Origin: Pontibacter populi
Lineage (GTDB): Bacteria > Bacteroidota > Bacteroidia > Cytophagales > Hymenobacteraceae
Direction of reading: 5' to 3'
DNA length: 64,000 nt
NCBI RefSeq assembly: GCF_019336435.1
Contig: NZ_JAHWXQ010000003.1
Span: 310,001 to 374,000, forward strand
Shown here one piece after another: positions 1-8,896 of this stretch. Positions within the stretch are counted from its first letter, which is position 1; each line of letters starts with the position of its first letter. A program made the translations under genes and the position numbers. Below the pieces are notes generated by a model. It ran no database searches, was not told the DNA's origin, and saw only the letters and a program-made list of their open reading frames with translations.

Positions 1-499
1 CGGGTGTATAATCCCCATACAGGTCGTGTTCTCGAGGATCATAACTGCCCGAATTCTGACCATGACTGTCGTAATCGCTCATATACCCATATCGTCTGTG
101 ATGGTCATGCTCACGTTCAAAATCAGCATCGCTTCGGCTTCTTCCATGGCCGCTGTCGAATTGCGAACCTGTATGAGACGTACGCTGCGAGCCATAACCG
201 GCGCGTGATGAACCAAATCCCTGTGCACCGCCATAACTGCCCATATTGCCATAGTTCTGCGATGTTGCATATGTTTCGGAGCCACGGTTCGCTACGTGTC
301 GGGAGCTTCCCGCCTCGTTGCCCTGGTTCCCAAAAGTGCCTGTATAGCCTTCGTTTCCATAGCCACCGTGTGCGGGATCACCATAGTCATCAAAACTGTA
401 CCTGCTGTTGCCCTGATCGGGGTGGCGATAGCGCTCTGAACGTTGTGCGAAGTAACTTCTCTGGCTTCTTTCGTATCGGTCTGGTGTATTGTAATTCAT
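1..499 (-). CDS. Gly/Tyr/Arg/Ser-rich low-complexity protein, 3' part outside window
   Basis: An open minus-strand frame runs from an ATG at 499 to the window edge without a stop (166 codons seen). The product begins MNYNTPDRYERSQRSYF and is dominated by Gly, Tyr, Ser, Arg, His and Asp in repeats such as GGYGNEGY and NYGNMGSYGG. There is no signal peptide, membrane segment or catalytic motif. The composition resembles the N-terminal tails of SWFGD-domain proteins, which I know from Hymenobacteraceae and which carry a short folded domain at the C terminus; that part would lie beyond the left edge, so the assignment is only a suggestion. The opposite strand is also open but gives an implausible Cys/His-rich product with a GTG start, so I prefer this strand. 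Confidence 0.7.
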   Translation of the reverse strand, partial: MNYNTPDRYERSQRSYFAQRSERYRHPDQGNSRYSFDDYGDPAHGGYGNEGYTGTFGNQGNEAGSSRHVANRGSETYATSQNYGNMGSYGGAQGFGSSRAGYGSQRTSHTGSQFDSGHGRSRSDADFEREHDHHRRYGYMSDYDSHGQNSGSYDPREHDLYGDYTP

Positions 500-691
500 A
501 GCTTTAACGTGTGTAATAATGGAAAATGCTTCTAATTAAATAAACGACAGGAGAGGGCGCAGGTTAGTGGCTAGTGTGTAAATGTCTTGTTTGTAGTCAT
601 TTAGAGATGAGATGGTCTAGTCGGTTCTGGCTGAACGGGCTTTGCAACAGGCTTCACTAAACATGCTTTAAAGACCCTTAATCTCAACTAC

Positions 692-723
692 AAAAAAAGC
701 CCCGACATTGCTGCCGGGGCTTC
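692..723 (-). terminator. Rho-independent terminator of the lipoprotein gene
   Basis: On the minus strand the arms GCCCCG and CGGGGC enclose a ten-base loop and are followed by seven T. It lies about 20 bases after the stop codon of the lipoprotein gene at 745-1473. Confidence 0.85.
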
Positions 724-744
724 TATGAATTTTGCTTGTGCGCC

Positions 745-1473
745 TTATTGCCTGTATAGAGTAAGAGCTTTATAGGCGTTATTTATAGGGCTATAAGTTT
801 CAATAAGGATCTCAGAACCCGACGTGTTGAACGTTACCGTAGTGTTTGTGCTGTATTGCACACCGGTTACGGCATCCGTGCCTGTTCCATAGTTCCATAA
901 CGCCTCAGCGCGGTATTTTTTTCCGGCTGGCACAAAATTACGCAGGAAAAAAGTACTGTTCAGTGTTACATATCCTTCAGCAACAGCCTCAGACCAATCC
1001 GGAGTATTGGCAGTTTTGAAGATAAGTCCCAGCCCCGAACCGGTGAACTTAAGTGTACCCTGCTCATTAGCCCATTCGCCTTTAAACGGTGATTCCGGTG
1101 TTCTGAAGCTAACTTCGTTGCTGTATTTTACTGCTCCGTTACTGATGTAATAACCGCGTACAAAGTATTCTGTGTTGGCTAATAAGCCTGTCATGTTACC
1201 GGTAAACGAGCCCGAACCTTCGCCAACCTTAAGTACATCATTATCTATTCTTGGGCCGCCGAATGTGTTCCAGCAAATTCCTTTTTCTTCGATCTTGGTG
1301 CCATCAGTTAAGTTAAGGTCTACTGATACACTTGCATAACTTGGGCCGATCTGGAAAGCAGTATCGGTTTTAAACTCTGTTTTTGGTTCCGTAGTTTCTT
1401 TGTCATCGCAGGCTGTAAAAATGAAAACACCCAACACGAGTAACAGCAGCGATCTGAGTACTGATCTTGTCAT
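745..1473 (-). CDS. Surface lipoprotein with an FN3-like domain
   Basis: 242 residues. The N terminus MTRSVLRSLL is followed by a hydrophobic stretch and the lipobox FTAC, with Cys22 as lipidation site, so the protein is probably anchored in the outer membrane. Residues about 35-125 resemble the fibronectin-like modules of Bacteroidota lipoproteins: an 'EKGICWNT' strand, a 'GSGSFTGNMTGL' turn, 'NTEYFVRGYY' and 'NEVSFRTPE'. The C-terminal 115 residues look all-beta and I do not recognise them. It has its own terminator and no co-directional close neighbour, so it is probably a single-gene unit. The molecular role is unknown; binding or cell-surface scaffolding is the usual guess for such proteins. 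Confidence 0.75.
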   Translation of the reverse strand: MTRSVLRSLLLLVLGVFIFTACDDKETTEPKTEFKTDTAFQIGPSYASVSVDLNLTDGTKIEEKGICWNTFGGPRIDNDVLKVGEGSGSFTGNMTGLLANTEYFVRGYYISNGAVKYSNEVSFRTPESPFKGEWANEQGTLKFTGSGLGLIFKTANTPDWSEAVAEGYVTLNSTFFLRNFVPAGKKYRAEALWNYGTGTDAVTGVQYSTNTTVTFNTSGSEILIETYSPINNAYKALTLYRQ

Positions 1474-1704
1474 TGATTTTTAGTTTGTTAAAAGATGAAA
1501 TGGTTTGAGTAAGAATGCTTTAGTATAGAGAAAAGCAAAACTTTGATCCTTTCTAAGGCACTTATACCATGATACATACTACTAAATTACAACAATTTAT
1601 TTTCACGCTAAAAAGCTGCTAAAGCAAACGTTGTAAAGTAATTTAACAAACTATAAATAAATCCCTATAGTTCAATTTTAAGATCAACATATAATAAATT
1701 CTGA

Positions 1705-2739
1705 TCAGTCATTTTCACCATTGCCAAACCACTTTTTCAAGGCCATGCTTCCGAGCAGAAATCCGCCTAAAGCGGCTGCTGTAGTGAGGATATCCTTTTT
1801 ATGCATGCTTAGCCATAACTGCAGCGAGTCGTAGGTGGCTTCCGCATCGAAGGTGCCATGTGCGCCATGGTCGCCGGGGATAGGAGCCCACAGGTTATTC
1901 GGCCGGTTCGGGTCTTCGGGTATGTTGGTTTGCTGCCCATCAAAACCGGTTTTTGCCAGTACCCAGTCGCCTATTTCCGGTGCTATTTTGTCGCCAACTA
2001 TAGCCTGCACGGTAGGGTAGCCTACATACACTTCGCGGCGTTCGTTTTCGGCAGCGTAAACTATAGCTCTGGCGGCTACTTCGGGCTGGTATATCTTGCC
2101 CATTGGTTTAGGCTTGTTGGGAAGGCGGGTCTTTACAAACATAAACTGCGTAGTGTTCATGGCAGGCAGTTGTACCATGGTTGCGCGTACGTTGGTCTTG
2201 TCGTGCAGCAGCTCTGATCTCAGCGAGTCGAAGAAGCCCTGGATAGCATGCTTGGAGCCGCAGTACGCCGACTGCAGCGGAATGCCACGGTAGGCCAGTG
2301 CCGAACCTACCAGCACGATCACACCCTTGTTGCGGGGCAGCATGCGCTTTAAAGCAGACAGCGTGCCGTAAACCTGGCCCAGGTAGGTTACTTCGGTCAC
2401 GCGTTTGTATTCTTCGGGCTGCATTTCCTTTATCGGGCTGAAGACGCTGTTCATGGCATTGTTCACCCAAACCGTTATCGGGCCAAGCTGCTTTTCTGTT
2501 TCTTCGGCGGCATGCTCCACAGCAGCTGCATCAGCAACATCAACTATAAAATAAGCCGCACGACGGCCCATAGCTTCCACCTCGCTTTTAGCACCTTTCA
2601 GGCCGTCTTCGCCGCGCGCCAGCAACGCTACATCGTAGCCGTTGCTGGCAAATTCGCGGGCAATGCAGCGGCCCAGTCCTGCTGATGCCCCGGTTACTAC
2701 CACCACCCCCTTGCTTTGCTGTTGTTCGTCTGTTTTCAT
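1705..2739 (-). CDS. Short-chain dehydrogenase/reductase with C-terminal membrane anchor
   Basis: 344 residues of the SDR family. The cofactor motif TGASAGLG is at residues 16-23, the NNA motif at 93-95, and the catalytic Ser146, Tyr159 and Lys163 (YCGSK) are all present, so an active NAD(P)-dependent oxidoreductase is expected. The substrate cannot be told. The C-terminal 45 residues extend beyond the classical 250-residue SDR core and end in a hydrophobic Ala/Gly/Leu segment followed by KKWFGNGEND, which looks like a tail membrane anchor. The unknown gene at 2752-3384 ends only 12 bases upstream, so the two are probably co-transcribed. Family confident, function not. Confidence 0.88.
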   Translation of the reverse strand: MKTDEQQQSKGVVVVTGASAGLGRCIAREFASNGYDVALLARGEDGLKGAKSEVEAMGRRAAYFIVDVADAAAVEHAAEETEKQLGPITVWVNNAMNSVFSPIKEMQPEEYKRVTEVTYLGQVYGTLSALKRMLPRNKGVIVLVGSALAYRGIPLQSAYCGSKHAIQGFFDSLRSELLHDKTNVRATMVQLPAMNTTQFMFVKTRLPNKPKPMGKIYQPEVAARAIVYAAENERREVYVGYPTVQAIVGDKIAPEIGDWVLAKTGFDGQQTNIPEDPNRPNNLWAPIPGDHGAHGTFDAEATYDSLQLWLSMHKKDILTTAAALGGFLLGSMALKKWFGNGEND

Positions 2740-2751
2740 AGTGTATGTTGG

Positions 2752-3384
2752 TTAGTTGCTTTTGCTCTCGGTCTGGTGCACTAGGTAGGAGGTAAGTTTG
2801 TTCCATTGCAAAGCCTGCACGCCGGCCCAGCCCCCTTCGGCCAGCAAGGTGTTGGCAAGTCCGCGGTCTCCGGCTTCTTCGCCTTTGTTGTTTATCGCTT
2901 CGTTCTTACCGATCTCGTACGCGGTCAGCTTATTTCCCTTCAGCTCCACCCGGAAAGTGCTGCTGGCTTCTTTCGCAAAAAAGTGTTCAGTTACGTTTTC
3001 GTTTCCGGGTTCGGGCTGTGGCTTCTCGCTGGGGTGCACTATAAACTCGGCTATGTTTTCCTCTTCGTGCACGTCCGTTACCCGCACCCAGTTCTCCGGC
3101 GTTGGCCCCGGCAGGTTTATCCGGATGTAGCATCCGGGTATGGTGAGTGGTCTGTTTAGCTCGTTGCCGTGCTGGTCGTAAAGTACAAATTTTGAATTGA
3201 TGCCTGGCAGGTCCGACCAGCTGTTTACGTCAAATAGTTTTCTCTTTGAATCTTCAAATCCCTGCCGGGCCGAGGTCGCATCGGGGTAGGTGTTTTCGGT
3301 GCTATACACTTTGTCTTTCGAAGCATCGCCCTTCAGCACTTCGGCTTCTTCTTTTATTTTGTTGATGATATTTTTCAGTCCCAT
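2752..3384 (-). CDS. Conserved hypothetical protein upstream of the SDR gene
   Basis: I place the start at the ATG at 3384 (MGLKNIINKIKEEAEV, 210 residues). The frame is open 28 codons further upstream, but that extension is basic, contains Cys and looks unlike a real N terminus. The protein starts with an amphipathic Lys/Glu-rich helix, has no signal peptide or membrane segment, and its middle looks beta-rich (FVLYDQHGNEL, GCYIRINLPGP, AEFIVHPSEKP). I do not recognise the family. It precedes the SDR gene by 12 bases on the same strand, which suggests a two-gene operon. Function unknown. Confidence 0.65.
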   Translation of the reverse strand: MGLKNIINKIKEEAEVLKGDASKDKVYSTENTYPDATSARQGFEDSKRKLFDVNSWSDLPGINSKFVLYDQHGNELNRPLTIPGCYIRINLPGPTPENWVRVTDVHEEENIAEFIVHPSEKPQPEPGNENVTEHFFAKEASSTFRVELKGNKLTAYEIGKNEAINNKGEEAGDRGLANTLLAEGGWAGVQALQWNKLTSYLVHQTESKSN

Positions 3385-3855
3385 AAAATTTCTGTTTAAG
3401 CTTTTTTCTGTTACTCCAGACCTTAGAGTTACGCGACTGCAGACCATGTGGTTAGTAAAGAGCAGCAAGCAACTATAGGTATAGTGGTCTGATCTATTTA
3501 AAACGCAATCTGAATGAGCCTGACATTGTGTCTTATTTAATATAGTAAAGGTTGAGTATGATGTAGTTGTGATAACGTTGTTAAACTATAACTACAGGTT
3601 ATTTTTTGGCAGAGAATGCATTTTTGGAGATAATATGGCGCCTTGTCAGTAGTTTGTTTGGAGTTTACAGGAGCAGATAAGCAGAAACCGGGCTACAGGT
3701 AGAATCAGGAAGGCTAATGCGCAGGCGTTTGGTTGTATTTTAATTTGGATATAGTTTAAAGTTAATATTTATTAAAATGAATATAAGTGATTGATTAAGC
3801 GCGTAGTAAACGGAATTGCAAGACCTTCGTTTTATAAAGTAAAACAGGCTTTGTT
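3385..3855. other. 471-base intergenic region, no gene seen
   Basis: This AT-rich spacer separates the divergent genes at 2752-3384 and 3856-4098, so it should hold promoters for both. No coding potential is visible. It contains a few half-copies of the AACTATA word (for example near 3592). I could not identify a convincing promoter pair. Confidence 0.5.
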
Positions 3856-4098
3856 ATGATGGTGGCAGAGATGAACATGGATAACTTCTGGGCGGGCTTT
3901 GGTATCATTGGTATTATCATCGGATTGGTGCTGCTGGTGCTGTATTGCTGGAGCGTGGTTTGGGCTTACAAGGATGCGAACCGACGGGGAAAGCCGGGCT
4001 GGATGGTCGCTATTCTGGTAGCGTTGATGTCGTGGCCACTCGGGCTTGTGCTCTGGCTATTGTTCCGGCCAAACACAACGAACCTCTCGCACGAATAA
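3856..4098 (+). CDS. Small two-helix membrane protein
   Basis: 80 residues (or 75 if the ATG at 3871, preceded by GGCAGAG, is used). Two hydrophobic segments, roughly residues 14-36 and 50-67, are separated by a short basic loop (YKDANRRGKPGW). The pattern RRGKPGW followed by a second helix ending SWPLGLVLWLLFRP is shared by many small Bacteroidota membrane proteins of unknown function. Helices with flanking positive charges suggest an inner-membrane hairpin. It stands alone between divergent and convergent neighbours. No function can be proposed from the sequence. Confidence 0.65.
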   Translation: MMVAEMNMDNFWAGFGIIGIIIGLVLLVLYCWSVVWAYKDANRRGKPGWMVAILVALMSWPLGLVLWLLFRPNTTNLSHE

Positions 4099-4126
4099 AA
4101 AAAGAGCAACCGGGTTGGTTGCTCTT
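4096..4126 (-). terminator. Terminator at the end of the ebo operon
   Basis: A perfect 10-bp stem (AAGAGCAACC at 4102-4111 with its complement at 4117-4126, five-base loop) is followed on the minus strand by a run of seven T. It lies just past the eboF stop codon. It also sits right behind the small membrane protein gene on the plus strand, but lacks a T run in that direction. Confidence 0.85.
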
Positions 4127-4130
4127 CTGC

Positions 4131-5522
4131 TTAGTTAAGTACAAATTGTTCGGCCTGTAGATGTTGAAGTATCACCTCAAAAACATCGGTTGCCTGCAGC
4201 TCTTTCTGGGGTAACAGTTCCTTTTGTTTGGTCAGCAGCACCGGCCATTCTCCCTTGTCTTCGGGCACTCTGCCATGCGATCCTTTTATCAAAGTTGCAT
4301 CCAACGGTATCACATCCATCACTGTTCTGAAGCCGAGTTTTTTCTTCAATAGCTTCGTGCCGAGCAGTGCCTTCGGGAATTTTATAGTCGGGTTGATGAA
4401 CATCTCCACCGGGTCGAAGCCAGGCTTTTTATGGATGTCGACCATGCGGGCATAGTCGGGTGCTTTGGCATCATCGAGCCAGAAGTAATAGGTAAACCAG
4501 GCACCTTTATCGGCTATGGCTACCAAGTCGCCGCAACGCTCATGAGCCATTTTATACTTGTCGCGTCCATCCCCCGCGAGTACTTCCTGCACACCCGGCA
4601 CTCCCGAGATTAGCTTTTTCACAGCTTCCAGGTCCTTCGGATCATTTACATAAATATGCGCTACCTGGTGGTCGGTAACGGCAAAGGCTTTGCTTATGCC
4701 AGCGTCCAGTAACTCGGTACCCCGCTCATCGCGCACGGCAATGTAGCCTTTTTCGCGTAGCACGCGGTTCAGGTGCACCGGCTGGCTCACATCCGAAATC
4801 CCGTATTCCGAAACCACCATTACCTGTGCGCCTTTGGCTTCATAAAAGCTGATGAGGTCTTCGCAAACCGTATCTATCTCACGCAGGTCTTTTGCAATTC
4901 GCGGGTCGCTGGGGCCGAAGCGCTGCAGGTTATAGTCCAGGTGAGGCATGTAAATGAGCGTCAGGGTAGGGTCATACAGGTCATCGGTGATCTTAGAAGC
5001 ATCCGCGATCCACTGGCTCGATTTAATGGAAGTAGCTGGTCCCCAGTAATTAAACAGCGGGAACGTGCCCAGTTTGGCTTGTAAGGTGTCACGAAGCTCG
5101 GCTGGTTGGGTATAGCAGTCGGGTAGTTTGCGGCCATCGGCCAGGTATTGCGGACGTGGCGTTAGCGAATAATCTGCACTGGAATACATGTTGTACCACC
5201 AGCACATATTCGAAACCGTGAAGCTCGGGTCCATGGCTTTGGCAACGTCCCAGATCTTAGGTGCCTGTATCAGCTTATTAGACTGACGCCAGAATTTGAT
5301 CTCGCATTCATCCTTGAAATACCAGCCATTGCCCACGATGCCATGCTCTTCGGGCCATTTGCCGGTCATATAAGTTGCCTGCGCTGAGCAGGTAACCGCT
5401 GGCATGGCAGGCTGTATAGTTGCCTGCTGGCCCTGATCGGACCAGCGCTTTAAAAAAGGGGTATGTTCGCCGATAAGAGAGCCAGAAAGGCCCACTACGT
5501 TTAAAACTACGGTTTTACGCAT
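4131..5522 (-). CDS. eboF: EboF: alkaline phosphatase/NPP-superfamily protein with degenerate metal site
   Basis: 463 residues, last gene of the ebo operon; its ATG overlaps the end of eboE by 8 bases. The fold landmarks of nucleotide pyrophosphatase/phosphodiesterases are clear: MPAVTCSAQATYMTG (nucleophile-position Thr44), PEEHGIVGNGW near residue 57, and GSHGRVPED near the C terminus. However, by my manual alignment several metal ligands are missing: the early Asp-Gly reads VVGLSG, the D-x-x-G-H motif reads DYNLQRFGP, and S-D-H-G reads SEYG. Thr44, one Asp and the late His remain. So it may bind metal differently or have lost classical activity. No signal peptide, hence cytoplasmic. In known ebo clusters this is the terminal gene; its substrate is unknown. 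Confidence 0.88.
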   Translation of the reverse strand: MRKTVVLNVVGLSGSLIGEHTPFLKRWSDQGQQATIQPAMPAVTCSAQATYMTGKWPEEHGIVGNGWYFKDECEIKFWRQSNKLIQAPKIWDVAKAMDPSFTVSNMCWWYNMYSSADYSLTPRPQYLADGRKLPDCYTQPAELRDTLQAKLGTFPLFNYWGPATSIKSSQWIADASKITDDLYDPTLTLIYMPHLDYNLQRFGPSDPRIAKDLREIDTVCEDLISFYEAKGAQVMVVSEYGISDVSQPVHLNRVLREKGYIAVRDERGTELLDAGISKAFAVTDHQVAHIYVNDPKDLEAVKKLISGVPGVQEVLAGDGRDKYKMAHERCGDLVAIADKGAWFTYYFWLDDAKAPDYARMVDIHKKPGFDPVEMFINPTIKFPKALLGTKLLKKKLGFRTVMDVIPLDATLIKGSHGRVPEDKGEWPVLLTKQKELLPQKELQATDVFEVILQHLQAEQFVLN

Positions 5523-6747
5523 TTTCGTTTACTTGTATTTGTTGCAGTACCCACTCCAGTTCGCGGGCAATAGAGGTGGTTAAATCCGATTTCAGGCCTT
5601 CTGGTAACACTTCCCAGGTGTAGGTCTCTACTTCCAGGTGTTGCGTAAGCTCCGGGCGCTCCGAAATATAGTTCAGCACCGTTTCCACATCGTCTTGGGT
5701 TGAGTTCAGGCCGTTATAGGTTGAAGTGAAGAGCGGCACATGGAAATGGGTGCGCCATTCGGCAGCAGTTGGTTTCTGGATGTGTTGCAACGCGTAAGGC
5801 AGGTCGCTATAGTAGTTCAGCTTGCCAAACACATCGCGTTCTACCACCTGGTGAAGGTAGGTTGATTCAGCAAAAGGCTGTAGCTTTGTGGCCAGTTCGG
5901 TGCGGGCTGCTTCGCCGGTAGGCAATTCGGTCTTTAAAGCGGCGCTCAGCTGTATCTTGCCAATTTGAATACCAGCGGACTGGAGTCTAGCAAAAGTGTC
6001 TTCAGGAGCTTCGTAAGCCAGCGCAAAGTGGCACACGTCGTAGCAAACCCGGATATGGTTCAGTAATGCGTTTACCGCATCATTCGGAGACATGCCTTTG
6101 GTGCAGGCCAGACGCTTGCAGCCAATGTATAAAAGCCATTTCTGGTAAAAATGGATGACTTCCTGCGTGTTTTCTAACAGTCCATCTGGTTCCGGTTCAA
6201 TGTCGATGTGGATGGTCTTGCCTTTGCTTTCTTTCAGGTAGAGCAACTCTTCGGTTACCATCGCCAAATGCAGTGCTGATACCTCAAACACTTCCTTGAA
6301 ACGCTCTTTGTTAAAGCCCAGCCATGGTTTGTAGGAGAGGGGCGAGGTGGAGATGCCGCCTTCCATGCCTTCCGGCAGCAGTTCTGCCAAAATATAGGCC
6401 AAACGTATGGTATAAGCCAGGCGGTTTTGAGTGGTCCAGTCTGGTTTGTGCACAGCATCTTTTACTTCCTGGTTATGAAAACCGCCATACGGGAAACCGT
6501 TCATCGTAAACACATACAATCCTTCGGCATCAAGCCAGCTTTTAAACTCCGTCAGATTATTGCCGATCAGCAGTTCCTGGCTTGCCAGGTTAGACAGGCG
6601 CAGGCCAACACCAAAAGGCGCATCCGGCGACAGCTGCTTTTTAACTTCAGGTAGGTATTGTTTCAGGCTTGCAAAAACATCTTTCCAGTTTTCGCCGGGG
6701 TGTATGTTAGTGCAATAGGTAAGATGGGTGCCGTTTGGTAAAATCAT
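5515..6747 (-). CDS. eboE: EboE: TIM-barrel metabolite traffic protein
   Basis: 410 residues, starting MILPNGTHLTYCTNIHPGE, 11 bases after eboD and overlapping eboF by 8. The sequence fits the EboE family, related to xylose-isomerase-like TIM barrels: HIDIEPEPDG near residue 180 and VCYDVCHFALAYE near 240 supply acidic and His side chains of the sort that bind a divalent metal. The C-terminal half contains YSDLPYALQHI and a HFHVPLF segment, consistent with a sugar-phosphate-isomerase-like barrel. The family is annotated as a metabolite traffic protein because the cluster affects export of a scytonemin precursor in cyanobacteria; no reaction is established. Cytoplasmic by lack of a signal. Confidence 0.9.
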   Translation of the reverse strand: MILPNGTHLTYCTNIHPGENWKDVFASLKQYLPEVKKQLSPDAPFGVGLRLSNLASQELLIGNNLTEFKSWLDAEGLYVFTMNGFPYGGFHNQEVKDAVHKPDWTTQNRLAYTIRLAYILAELLPEGMEGGISTSPLSYKPWLGFNKERFKEVFEVSALHLAMVTEELLYLKESKGKTIHIDIEPEPDGLLENTQEVIHFYQKWLLYIGCKRLACTKGMSPNDAVNALLNHIRVCYDVCHFALAYEAPEDTFARLQSAGIQIGKIQLSAALKTELPTGEAARTELATKLQPFAESTYLHQVVERDVFGKLNYYSDLPYALQHIQKPTAAEWRTHFHVPLFTSTYNGLNSTQDDVETVLNYISERPELTQHLEVETYTWEVLPEGLKSDLTTSIARELEWVLQQIQVNENA

Positions 6748-6758
6748 GGCTAAAGGTA

Positions 6759-7967
6759 TTATAAGGGTACTACAAGTTCTGTCTCTTTTGATTCAGATAA
6801 AATATTTGATGAAAGTTGATGTTGCTTTTGCTGCAGCACTTTTACTGCTTCGGTAACTATAGTTTCGTTTATCTGATGCACTTCCACGCCGTGGCCTATT
6901 TCGTCCAGCAGCATAATGGTCAGTTGCCCGCCCAGGTGCTCCCGGAACTCAGTTAAGCCTCTTAAGATGCTCAGCTGGCCATTTTCTATAGTTGAAAGAT
7001 GTTCTGTGTAAATATCAAAGCCGAGTTTGTGGAGCAGGTTCAGGATATCATTACAGGCCTCCGCAGAAAGCATTCCACTTAGCCTGGCATACACTATATC
7101 CAGGGCAATGCCAATGGCTACTGCTTCGCCGTGGCGCAAACTATAGTTGCTGAGCTGTTCCAGTTTGTGGGCCGCCCAATGGCCAAAGTCCAGCGGTCTG
7201 GAAGAGCCGAACTCAAACGGATCGCCGCCACCAATATGCTCCACGTGCATTTCGGCACAACGGTGTATCAGGCGGTTCATAGCGCGCATATCGCGTTGTT
7301 TCAGTAAACTGGCATCGGCTTTTATGCTATGGTAGAAGCTGGCATCTTTTATCAGGGCTACTTTTATGGCTTCTGAAATGCCGCTTCGCCAGTCGCGTTC
7401 GTCTAGAGTTAGTAAAAAATTACTGTCATTAATAACGGCAACCGGCGGCGCAAAGGTGCCCAGGAAGTTCTTTTTGCCAAAGGCATTCATGCTGTTCTTT
7501 ACGCCCACACCCGAATCATTCTGTGATAAAACCGTAGTTGGGATGCGGATGAGGCGGATGCCGCGATGCGCAATAGCCGCTGCAAAACCAGCCAGGTCCA
7601 GCACGGCACCACCGCCAATGGCTACCAGGTAAGAGTGACGGCAGATGCCGTATTGGTTGATGCTTTCCAGTACCTGTTGCAGCACTTCGGGATTGTTTTT
7701 GCAGGCTTCGCCGCCCGGTATAATAAGCGGTTTGGCAGCTAACGTCATCGCATCAGCATGAGTCGTCGTATAGTTCAGGATGGACTGCAGCAGGAACGGA
7801 TGCGATTCGGCTACGCCGCTATCTATAACAAAAAATACTTTTGCAGGTGCATGGCTGCTTTGTTGCACTACATCGCGTAGCATGGCGTTTTCCTGCTCAA
7901 AAATATCTTCTGTAAAATAGATGCCGTAGTTAAACTGCACGGCAAAAGATTGTTGAATTGATCTCAT
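6759..7967 (-). CDS. eboD: EboD: 3-dehydroquinate synthase-like sugar phosphate cyclase
   Basis: 402 residues. The NAD-binding signature IGGGAVLDLAGFAAA, the loop IPTTVLSQNDSGVGVKN and all three zinc ligands of dehydroquinate synthases are recognisable: Glu in SGISEAIK, His in LDFGHWAAH and His in SLRHGEAVAIG. The active site therefore looks competent. The usual SSVGGKT signature reads SGVGVKN, which sets it apart from AroB and fits the distinct EboD branch of the sugar phosphate cyclase family. Substrate and product are unknown. It lies 16 bases after eboC and 11 before eboE, so it is in the same transcript. Housekeeping AroB would be encoded elsewhere. Confidence 0.92.
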   Translation of the reverse strand: MRSIQQSFAVQFNYGIYFTEDIFEQENAMLRDVVQQSSHAPAKVFFVIDSGVAESHPFLLQSILNYTTTHADAMTLAAKPLIIPGGEACKNNPEVLQQVLESINQYGICRHSYLVAIGGGAVLDLAGFAAAIAHRGIRLIRIPTTVLSQNDSGVGVKNSMNAFGKKNFLGTFAPPVAVINDSNFLLTLDERDWRSGISEAIKVALIKDASFYHSIKADASLLKQRDMRAMNRLIHRCAEMHVEHIGGGDPFEFGSSRPLDFGHWAAHKLEQLSNYSLRHGEAVAIGIALDIVYARLSGMLSAEACNDILNLLHKLGFDIYTEHLSTIENGQLSILRGLTEFREHLGGQLTIMLLDEIGHGVEVHQINETIVTEAVKVLQQKQHQLSSNILSESKETELVVPL

Positions 7968-7983
7968 AAACCTTAACTATAGA

Positions 7984-8895
7984 TCAGGTTACAGCGAAGC
8001 GTTTCGCCATAAACATCGATACTGGTAACAACAAAAGAACCGCTAAGCCATACTGCCAGCCGGCAAATCCAGCGGCAATGCTTGCGTTCATCACGATCAG
8101 GGCCAGAATACCTGCCTTTACGGCACGCATAATAAACTGCGGCTCCGGCGACGGCATAGCCCGGAACAATGGCGGAAAAACCAGGTACGCAAACAGCGCC
8201 AGGAACGGCAAACTATATGCTAACGAAAACTGCGGCAATAAGGCTAAACTGGCAATTCCGGCAAAAACAATAAGGTATAACGCCACCGCACCTTTTAGTG
8301 CTTTTGTGCTGCCCCCGTGCACTTCCCCGCGACTGATCATGGTGATAGCCGAGATGTAAATGATCGGAATAAAAGCGATGAACCATAGTTGCTCCAGGGC
8401 AGCAGGTATGGCACTTACACCCAGCAGCAGGTTACCACCACGACAACTACCCATATTGATCGGGCCGAGTACAGGATGGTGTTTGCCTTTCCAGTCGTAA
8501 AGCACGGCCAGGCCAGCAACAATAGCCGCAATGATGGCACTAACTACAGAAACCTGTAAAGCGGCAACTATACCTACTGTTAAAAGCAACATGCCCAGTA
8601 AAGATGCACCGGCTATAGTTGCTTTTCCACTCGGGATAGGGCGTTCCGGGCGTTCTACTCTGTCTAGATCCGCATCAAATACATCGTTAAACACCACGCC
8701 GCCGCCATACAAGCCAATCGTTGACAGTATAAGCCAGGCCAGGATCTCAAATCCATTCTCCGGAAAATCTCCCCGAACATGTGTAAAGGTTAAGACCACA
8801 GCACCTGATGCGGCAAAACCCATCAGGATATCGGCAATGGCGGTTACGATGTTTGCTGGCCGCATCAGGCGTATGTAAGCTCCGAATGAGGTCAT
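7984..8895 (-). CDS. eboC: EboC: UbiA-family prenyltransferase
   Basis: 303 residues, very hydrophobic with about eight to nine membrane helices. The first Asp motif of UbiA-type transferases is at residues 70-78 (NDVFDADLD), followed by RVERPERPIPSG; the second region is YDWKGKHHPVLGP with MGSCRGGNLLLG. These residues bind Mg-prenyl diphosphate in characterised relatives, so EboC probably transfers an isoprenoid group in the inner membrane. The acceptor is unknown; a product of EboD or EboE is an inference. Its start is one base after the eboB stop codon, indicating translational coupling. Confidence 0.93.
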   Translation of the reverse strand: MTSFGAYIRLMRPANIVTAIADILMGFAASGAVVLTFTHVRGDFPENGFEILAWLILSTIGLYGGGVVFNDVFDADLDRVERPERPIPSGKATIAGASLLGMLLLTVGIVAALQVSVVSAIIAAIVAGLAVLYDWKGKHHPVLGPINMGSCRGGNLLLGVSAIPAALEQLWFIAFIPIIYISAITMISRGEVHGGSTKALKGAVALYLIVFAGIASLALLPQFSLAYSLPFLALFAYLVFPPLFRAMPSPEPQFIMRAVKAGILALIVMNASIAAGFAGWQYGLAVLLLLPVSMFMAKRFAVT

Positions 8896-8896
8896 G

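Noticed and set aside
4-501. Plus-strand open frame of 165 codons at the left edge
   Set aside because: GTG start, Cys/His-rich product with no family resemblance; the complementary strand gives a typical Gly/Tyr-rich protein with an ATG.
3385-3468. 28-codon extension of the unknown gene at 2752
   Set aside because: Basic and Cys-containing, unlike the following charged helix; the ATG at 3384 is a better start.
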